In this document: in pieces, positions 57,575-64,000 of the stretch
Layout of the letters: each line of letters begins with the position of its first letter
Numbering within the stretch: the stretch's first letter is position 1
Source: Globisporangium splendens
Taxonomy: Eukaryota > Oomycota > Peronosporomycetes > Pythiales > Pythiaceae
DNA length: 64,000 bases
Reading direction: 5' to 3'
Assembly: GCA_006386115.1 (NCBI GenBank)
Contig: VFIW01000134.1
Span: forward strand, 41,054 to 105,053
Made by a program: the position numbers and the translations under genes
Notes under the pieces: model-generated
Told to the model about the DNA's origin: nothing
What the model saw: only the letters and a program-made list of their open reading frames with translations
Databases searched by the model: none

Positions 57575-58049
57575 TTAGAGGAGAGTGTCCACAGTCACGG
57601 CACTCATGCCCCAGTTCACCGCAGGGATATCCTCGAAGATGATGAACACACGCTCAGCTGGCACGCCCAACAGCTCCGTCACCTTCGCCGTCAGCACCTG
57701 CACCGACTTGGTGTTGTGCTCCTTGCCGATCTGACCGATGCAGCGGACCTGGACGTACGCAGATGGCTACATATTGGAGACCACAAACGACCAACATTAG
57801 AATACGAGATGCAGTGTCATAACTAATGTATAGGTGCTGTTGTCAATCACCTCGAGGCTGTGTATAAACGCACAAACGTACCGCATCCGTGCCAGCGAAG
57901 AGGATGGTCTGGTCGAGCGAGAGCTTGGACATCACGAACGCTTCTTGGCGTTCGAGCGTGTCCGCCAAGGTGCTGGAGAACTCTTTGATAACCTTGGCGG
58001 TGTCGACGCCAGCCTTCGGCACATTGCTGTAGACGTGGATGAATGGCAT
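57575..58049 (-). CDS. MIF/D-dopachrome-tautomerase-like protein, reverse type, copy 1
   Basis: Exons 58049-57882 and 57766-57575 join at a GT-AG intron of 115 bp (donor GTACGT, acceptor ATGTAG) to a 119-residue protein. It begins MPFIHVYSNVPKAGVDT; Pro2 becomes the N-terminal catalytic proline after Met removal. The second exon has QIGKEHNTKSVQVLTAKVTEL, matching the SIGKIG region and following helix of MIF, then VFIIFEDIPAVNWG. MIF proteins are about 115 residues and trimeric; they have keto-enol tautomerase activity and, in animals, cytokine activity. The physiological substrate here is unknown. No signal peptide, as is normal for the family. Confidence 0.88.
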
Positions 58050-58091
58050 TTTGACAGCAGTATTTGGATGCTGGCTTGAGCTGAAGTTTGT

Positions 58092-58107
58092 CAATTATGG
58101 AGTGAAC
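58092..58107 (-). promoter_or_regulatory. Possible initiator element for reverse MIF gene
   Basis: GTTCACTCCATAATTG on the minus strand matches the oomycete initiator at about 12 of 16 positions, 43-58 bases before the ATG. Repeated at 60527-60542 and 62962-62977. Weaker than the other initiator matches. Confidence 0.4.
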
Positions 58108-58803
58108 TGATGTCCGTGTCAATCTCAGTCCACGTCACATATGGAGCAGCAACTCAGTAAAGAGAAGTGCGAAATCGCACACATGTCGTTGCTGTGCGGT
58201 AGCGCAATCGCGCATCCATGAGCGAATCAAACAGAACAGATGGGGGTCAAAGATTAGCTTATCGAGTGCTCGGTGGCGCATGCGTCTGGCCTTTTTCTTG
58301 TGCCACATTGACATACCGTAGAACCTCTATGTTCGTGTTCTCCCTCGAAACATAAATCTAGACGTATAGCTTTCCTATTCCATGTAGCCACAGACGAAAA
58401 TCCCCGTCCAGAACGGTGTTGTGATTACTTTTAAGTAACCAGAACATCGTACTCTGCTAAAAGAGATTTTGTAGGCGATAAACTGACACCTGGCGAGATT
58501 TCGGGTCTGGGAACACTGAGACTTCCTCTGGAAAGTAAACTCGATTGATTGTGTCATATTTGTTCGTCTATTGTACCTGGCGAAAGCTTTCAAGTCATCA
58601 AATCTTCTATCCCCTCTGTTGGTTTGTCGCTTTAGAGTAATCGATTAACAGTGGTGGATGAGGAGTATGATGCCAAGGCGTGGTAGTGCAGCATAAGCAT
58701 TGAACGTCATGTCCATCACCCACATCACTGCACATAGTAATTGCTGACTCCGTGCTATCCTTTTGGGGTAGGAGGAGGTGGGATCGTGACCACGGCAACA
58801 CCG

Positions 58804-58819
58804 GCTCATTTCCAAATTG
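58804..58819 (+). promoter_or_regulatory. Initiator-like element, forward MIF gene copy 1
   Basis: GCTCATTTCCAAATTG matches GCTCATTYYNCAWTTT at 14 of 16 positions, 58-73 bases before the ATG at 58877. Confidence 0.65.
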
Positions 58820-58825
58820 ACCAGC

Positions 58826-58861
58826 CCCCAAGTACCCCAAGTACCCCAAGTACCCCAAGTA
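58826..58861 (+). repeat. CCCCAAGTA minisatellite, 4 copies, in forward MIF 5' leader
   Basis: Four perfect 9-bp copies between the initiator and the ATG. The same position has four copies in unit 2 (61261-61296) and two in unit 3 (63696-63713). Confidence 0.9.
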
Positions 58862-58876
58862 CTCAACTCAGCAGTC

Positions 58877-59340
58877 ATGCCATACATCCACCTTACGAGC
58901 AACCTACCAAAGACCGGTGTTGACACCGCCAGTGTCGTCAGCGCGTTGTCTAAGAGCATGTCGCTCGCTTACGGAGTCCCAGAAGCGGTCGTAATGGCGA
59001 TGCTCACCCTGGACGAAACGGCTATATTCGGCGGCTTGGACACGGTACGCTGTGCAGCAAGTATTGATCAACCACGCTTGAATGTCAAATTCTGTAATCT
59101 AATGTCGTTCATGGGTTTGTGTGCATTGTATCTATTCTGTAGCCATCTGCGTACCTCCAGGTCCGCACCGTTGGTAAGGTCGACAAGGAACACAACACCA
59201 AGAATGTGCAGGTGCTGACGGCGAAGGTGACAGAGCTGTTGGGCGTGCCAGCCGATCGTGTCTTCATCGTCATCGACGACATCCCTGCGGTCAACTGGGG
59301 GGTGCGTGGCATCACTGTGGACACTTTTTTCGACAAATAA
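58877..59340 (+). CDS. MIF/D-dopachrome-tautomerase-like protein, forward type, copy 1
   Basis: Exons 58877-59044 and 59143-59340 join at a 98-bp GT-AG intron (phase 0, same position as in the reverse-type gene) to 121 residues. It starts MPYIHLTSNLPKTGVDTASV with catalytic Pro2; exon 2 encodes YLQVRTVGKVDKEHNTKNVQ, then VFIVIDDIPAVNWG and ends FFDK. Exon 1 differs strongly from that of the reverse type, whereas exon 2 is almost the same at DNA level. Divergent from the reverse gene upstream (828-bp shared intergenic region) and convergent with the reverse gene downstream. Tautomerase; role unknown. Confidence 0.88.
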
Positions 59341-60009
59341 GTGACACCTTAAGAGTGACGACGACGAGTGTGGCGAACACCAAGCAAAAAGAAAGTATGT
59401 AAGCACCTGCACAAACGCATACAAACAACTGTCTCTGCTCGCCATAACTTCATTTTCATATACATCCTCACAAAGTCTCTGCCTGTCATAACATCATTTC
59501 CTGCTTGTTGTCTTGCCATCACCCTGCACCGGAGGTTTTGCTTGCGTTGGTCGCCCTGCAGAAACAAGTACGTACCCGTCGTTGTGTCCCTGGAGATGGC
59601 CAGCTTATCTGATGAAAAAATGCCAGATTCGAAAGCGCAGCAAGTTTCTGCGACTATATACCGCGCTAGTCAAGCAGTACGCAACGATGCTCAAGGCTCA
59701 ATCTTAGCACATAATTAGCGCGCACGGCACAAAGCGGCAAACATAGCTGCTATAACAGTTTGAACTCCTCAAGTGCATCGACCGACCGCACCACGGGTGT
59801 CACAGGATGGATCATCTAGCCACCATTACAAGAGTCCTTTTTCATCTCACCAATATTCGGCTTGGCCAATGATGGGTTGAAGCACAGCAAAAAACACCCA
59901 AACAATAATTGAAAGTGTGAAGACGATTGCTTTATAATCAGTAGTTACTTGGCGCAATCAACACTTGAATCGAATGCACGTGTCACTGTACCACCTCGTT
60001 ATCTCTTGT

Positions 60010-60484
60010 TTAGAGGAGAGTGTCCACAGTCACGGCACTCATGCCCCAGTTCACCGCAGGGATATCCTCGAAGATGATGAACACACGCTCAGCTGGCACG
60101 CCCAACAGCTCCGTCACCTTCGCCGTCAGCACCTGCACCGACTTGGTGTTGTGCTCCTTGCCGATCTGACCGATGCAGCGGACCTGGACGTACGCAGATG
60201 GCTACATATTGGAGACCACAAACGACCAACATTAGAATACGAGATGCAGTGTCATAACTAATGTATAGGTGCTGTTGTCAATCACCTCGAGGCTGTGTAT
60301 AAACGCACAAACGTACCGCATCCGTGCCAGCGAAGAGGATGGTCTGGCCGAGCGAGAGCTTGGACATCACGAACGCTTCTTGGCGTTCGAGCGTGTCCGC
60401 CAAGGTGCTGGAGAACTCTTTGATAACCTTGGCGGTGTCGACGCCAGCCTTCGGCACATTGCTGTAGACGTGGATGAATGGCAT
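60010..60484 (-). CDS. MIF-like tautomerase, reverse type, copy 2
   Basis: Exons 60484-60317 and 60201-60010, identical in structure to the copy at 57575. One residue differs: LSLGQTIL for LSLDQTIL (Asp to Gly, GAC/GGC change near 60349). Pro2 and the VNWG region are intact, so it is expected to be functional. Confidence 0.88.
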
Positions 60485-61238
60485 TTTGACAGCAGTATTT
60501 GGATGCTGGCTTGAGCTGGAGTTTGTCAATTATGGAGTGAACTGATGTCCGTGTCAATCTCAGTCCACGTCACATATGGAGCAGCAACTCAGTAAAGAGA
60601 AGTGCGAAATCGCACACATGTCGTTGCTGTGCGGTAGCGCAATCGCGCATCCATGAGCGAATCAAACAGAACAGATGGGGGTCAAAGATTAGCTTATCGA
60701 GTGCTCGGTGGCGCATGCGTCTGGCCTTTTTCTTGTGCCACATTGACATACCGTAGAACCTCTATGTTCGTGTTCTCCCTCGAAACATAAATCTAGACGT
60801 ATAGCTTTCCTATTCCATGTAGCCACAGACGAAAATCCCCGTCCAGAACGGTGTTGTGATTACTTTTAAGTAACCAGAACATCGTACTCTGCTAAAAGAG
60901 ATTTTGTAGGCGATAAACTGACACCTGGCGAGATTTCGGGTCTGGGAACACTGAGACTTCCTCTGGAAAGTAAACTCGATTGATTGTGTCATATTTGTTC
61001 GTCTATTGTACCTGGCGAAAGCTTTCAAGTCATCAAATCTTCTATCCCCTCTGTTGGTTTGTCGCTTTAGAGTAATCGATTAACAGTGGTGGATGAGGAG
61101 TATGATGCCAAGGCGTGGTAGTGCAGCATAAGCATTGAACGTCATGTCCATCACCCACATCACTGCACATAGTAATTGCTGACTCCGTGCTATCCTTTTG
61201 GGGTAGGAGGAGGTGGGATCGTGACCACGGCAACACCG

Positions 61239-61254
61239 GCTCATTTCCAAATTG
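61239..61254 (+). promoter_or_regulatory. Initiator-like element, forward MIF gene copy 2
   Basis: GCTCATTTCCAAATTG, exact copy of 58804-58819, followed by four CCCCAAGTA repeats (61261-61296). Confidence 0.65.
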
Positions 61255-61311
61255 ACCAGCCCCCAAGTACCCCAAGTACCCCAAGTACCCCAAGTACTCA
61301 ACTCAGCAGTC

Positions 61312-61775
61312 ATGCCATACATCCACCTTACGAGCAACCTACCAAAGACCGGTGTTGACACCGCCAGTGTCGTCAGCGCGTTGTCTAAGAGCATGTCGCT
61401 CGCTTACGGAGTCCCAGAAGCGGTCGTAATGGCGATGCTCACCCTGGACGAAACGGCTATATTCGGCGGCTTGGACACGGTACGCTGTGCAGCAAGTATT
61501 GATCAACCACGCTTGAATGTCAAATTCTGTAATCTAATGTCGTTCATGGGTTTGTGTGCATTGTATCTATTCTGTAGCCATCTGCGTACCTCCAGGTCCG
61601 CACCGTTGGTAAGGTCGACAAGGAACACAACACCAAGAATGTGCAGGTGCTGACGGCGAAGGTGACAGAGCTGTTGGGCGTGCCAGCCGATCGTGTCTTC
61701 ATCGTCATCGACGACATCCCTGCGGTCAACTGGGGGGTGCGTGGCATCACTGTGGACACTTTTTTCGACAAATAA
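61312..61775 (+). CDS. MIF-like tautomerase, forward type, copy 2
   Basis: Exons 61312-61479 and 61578-61775. Protein identical to the copy at 58877 as far as I can read (121 residues, Pro2, same intron). Confidence 0.88.
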
Positions 61776-62444
61776 GTGACACCTTAAGAGTGACGACGAC
61801 GAGTGTGGCGAACACCAAGCAAAAAGAAAGTATGTAAGCACCTGCACAAACGCATACAAACAACTGTCTCTGCTCGCCATAACTTCATTTTCATATACAT
61901 CCTCACAAAGTCTCTGCCTGTCATAACATCATTTCCTGCTTGTTGTCTTGCCATCACCCTGCACCGGAGGTTTTGCTTGCGTTGGTCGCCCTGCAGAAAC
62001 AAGTACGTACCCGTCGTTGTGTCCCTGGAGATGGCCAGCTTATCTGATGAAAAAATGCCAGATTCGAAAGCGCAGCAAGTTTCTGCGACTATATACCGCG
62101 CTAGCCAAGCGGTACGCGACGATGCTCAAGGTTCGATCTTAGCACATAATTAGCGCGCACGGCACAAAGCGGCAAACATAGCTGCTATAACAGTTTGAAC
62201 TCCTCAAGTGCATCGACCGACCGCACCACGGGTGTCACAGGATGGATCATCTAGCCACCATTACAAGAGTCCTTTTTCATCTCACCAATATTCGGCTTGG
62301 CCAATGATGGGTTGAAGCACAGCAAAAAACACCCAAACAATAATTGAAAGTGTGAAGACGATTGCTTTATAATCAGTAGTTACTTGGCGCAATCAACACT
62401 TGAATCGAATGCACGTGTCACTGTACCACCTCGTTATCTCTTGT

Positions 62445-62919
62445 TTAGAGGAGAGTGTCCACAGTCACGGCACTCATGCCCCAGTTCACCGCAGGGATAT
62501 CCTCGAAGATGATGAACACACGCTCAGCTGGCACGCCCAACAGCTCCGTCACCTTCGCCGTCAGCACCTGCACCGACTTGGTGTTGTGCTCCTTGCCGAT
62601 CTGACCGATGCAGCGGACCTGGACGTACGCAGATGGCTACATATTGGAGACCACAAACGACCAACATTAGAATACGAGATGCAGTGTCATAACTAATGTA
62701 TAGGTGCTGTTGTCAATCACCTCGAGGCTGTGTATAAACGCACAAACGTACCGCATCCGTGCCAGCGAAGAGGATGGTCTGGTCGAGCGAGAGCTTGGAC
62801 ATCACGAACGCTTCTTGGCGTTCGAGCGTGTCCGCCAAGGTGCTGGAGAACTCTTTGATAACCTTGGCGGTGTCGACGCCAGCCTTCGGCACATTGCTGT
62901 AGACGTGGATGAATGGCAT
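62445..62919 (-). CDS. MIF-like tautomerase, reverse type, copy 3
   Basis: Exons 62919-62752 and 62636-62445; protein identical to copy 1 (LSLDQTIL). Shares the unit-2 version of the base changes just past its stop codon (GTGTCACTGTACC, near 62415), so the units are mosaics rather than a simple series. Confidence 0.88.
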
Positions 62920-63673
62920 TTTGACAGCAGTATTTGGATGCTGGCTTGAGCTGAAGTTTGTCAATTATGGAGTGAACTGATGTCCGTGTCAATCTCAGTC
63001 CACGTCACATATGGAGCAGCAACTCAGTAAAGAGAAGTGCGAAATCGCACACATGTCGTTGCTGTGCGGTAGCGCAATCGCGCATCCATGAGCGAATCAA
63101 ACGGAACAGATGGGGGTCAAAGATTAGCTTATCGAGTGCTCGGTGGCGCATGCGTCTGGCCTTTTTCTTGTGCCACATTGACATACCGTAGAACCTCTAT
63201 GTTCGTGTTCTCCCTCGAAACATAAATCTAGACGTATAGCTTTCCTATTCCATGTAGCCACAGACGAAAATCCCCGTCCAGAACGGTGTTGTGATTACTT
63301 TTAAGTAACCAGAACATCGTACTCTGCTAAAAGAGATTTTGTAGGCGATAAACTGACACCTGGCGAGATTTCGGGTCTGGGAACACTGAGACTTCCTCTG
63401 GAAAGTAAACTCGATTGATTGTGTCATATTTGTTCGTCTATTGTACCTGGCGAAAGCTTTCAAGTCATCAAATCTTCTATCCCCTCTGTTGGTTTGTCGC
63501 TTTAGAGTAATCGATTAACAGTGGTGGATGAGGAGTATGATGCCAAGGCGTGGTAGTGCAGCATAAGCATTGAACGTCATGTCCATCACCCACATCACTG
63601 CACATAGTAATTGCTGACTCCGTGCTATCCTTTTGGGGTAGGAGGAGGTGGGATCGTGACCACGGCAACACCG

Positions 63674-63689
63674 GCTCATTTCCAAATTG
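63674..63689 (+). promoter_or_regulatory. Initiator-like element, forward MIF gene copy 3
   Basis: GCTCATTTCCAAATTG again, here followed by only two CCCCAAGTA repeats (63696-63713), so the leader is 18 bases shorter. Confidence 0.65.
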
Positions 63690-63728
63690 ACCAGCCCCCA
63701 AGTACCCCAAGTACTCAACTCAGCAGTC

Positions 63729-64000
63729 ATGCCATACATCCACCTTACGAGCAACCTACCAAAGACCGGTGTTGACACCGCCAGTGTCGTCAGCGCGTTG
63801 TCTAAGAGCATGTCGCTCGCTTACGGAGTCCCAGAAGCGGTCGTAATGGCGATGCTCACCCTGGACGAAACGGCTATATTCGGCGGCTTGGACACGGTAC
63901 GCTGTGCAGCAAGTATTGATCAACCACGCTTGAATGTCAAATTCTGTAATCTAATGTCGTTCATGGGTTTGTGTGCATTGTATCTATTCTGTAGCCATCT
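63729..64000 (+). CDS. MIF-like tautomerase, forward type, copy 3 (cut by window end)
   Basis: Exon 1 63729-63896 is identical to the other forward copies; the intron ends at GTAG 63991-63994 and exon 2 starts at 63995 (CCATCT), leaving the window after two codons. The array therefore continues to the right. Confidence 0.85.
   Translation, partial: MPYIHLTSNLPKTGVDTASVVSALSKSMSLAYGVPEAVVMAMLTLDETAIFGGLDTVRCAASIDQPRLNVKFCNLMSFMGLCALYLFCSH

Larger units (their letters stand above)
56741..64000. repeat. Tandem array of a 2,435-bp unit (three units, third cut by window end)
   Basis: Unit starts at 56741, 59176 and 61611 (AAGGTCGACAAGG each time). Units 1 and 2 differ at only a few bases; unit 3 is 18 bp shorter in the CCCCAAGTA repeat and has a small cluster of substitutions near 62105-62137. 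Each unit holds a minus-strand MIF gene, a plus-strand MIF gene whose 3' exon crosses into the next unit, and spacers. The spacer after each plus-strand stop (for example 56906-57574) contains a repeated 116-codon frame (56933-57283) with no recognisable domain. Confidence 0.93.

Overview
The window looks like nuclear DNA of an oomycete (water mould). The evidence is: short GT-AG introns; start-site elements close to the Phytophthora-type initiator GCTCATTYYNCAWTTT 35 to 85 bases before several start codons; a mucin-like Thr/Pro/Ala-rich secreted protein; membrane-anchored aspartic proteases; PLAC8-like proteins; and L1-like LINEs with a C-terminal RNase H. I cannot name the genus. There are no bacterial features, no tRNA or rRNA that I could recognise, and no CRISPR.

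Layout. 1-7620 (-): remains of a very large secreted/surface gene with repeated beta-sandwich modules, fibronectin III, PA14-like and filamin-like domains, broken by several stops and frameshifts. 8349-12659 (-): an intact 1,436-residue mucin-like protein made of nested repeats. 15094-15660 (-): small PLAC8-like membrane protein. 16961-19610 (+): 5'-truncated LINE (copy A) with a 15-bp target-site duplication. 19719-21658 (-): intact three-exon membrane-anchored pepsin-like protease. 22727-25865 (-): its decayed tandem paralogue, split near its signal peptide by another LINE (copy B, 12-bp duplication). 27378-29337 (+): two PLAC8-like paralogues, the second with an in-frame TAG. 30889-37722: three nearly identical copies of a medium-chain dehydrogenase/reductase gene in alternating orientation. 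37723-56740 (+): near full-length LINE (copy C), itself split inside ORF1 by a different 9.3-kb LINE (copy D) with a 17-bp duplication. 56741-64000: tandem array of a 2,435-bp unit, each carrying two MIF/D-dopachrome-tautomerase-like genes in opposite orientation.

How it fits together. The region is an accessory, duplication-rich locus. LINEs have interrupted a protease gene and a LINE, and one LINE is joined directly to a MIF exon. Local duplication followed by gene conversion has multiplied and homogenised the dehydrogenase and MIF genes, while the fibronectin-type gene, one protease and one PLAC8-like gene are decaying. The intact genes point to surface/secreted functions (mucin, protease, PLAC8-like) and small-molecule metabolism or signalling (dehydrogenase, tautomerase). 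All coordinates, splice junctions and duplications were read by eye; no alignments or searches were run.
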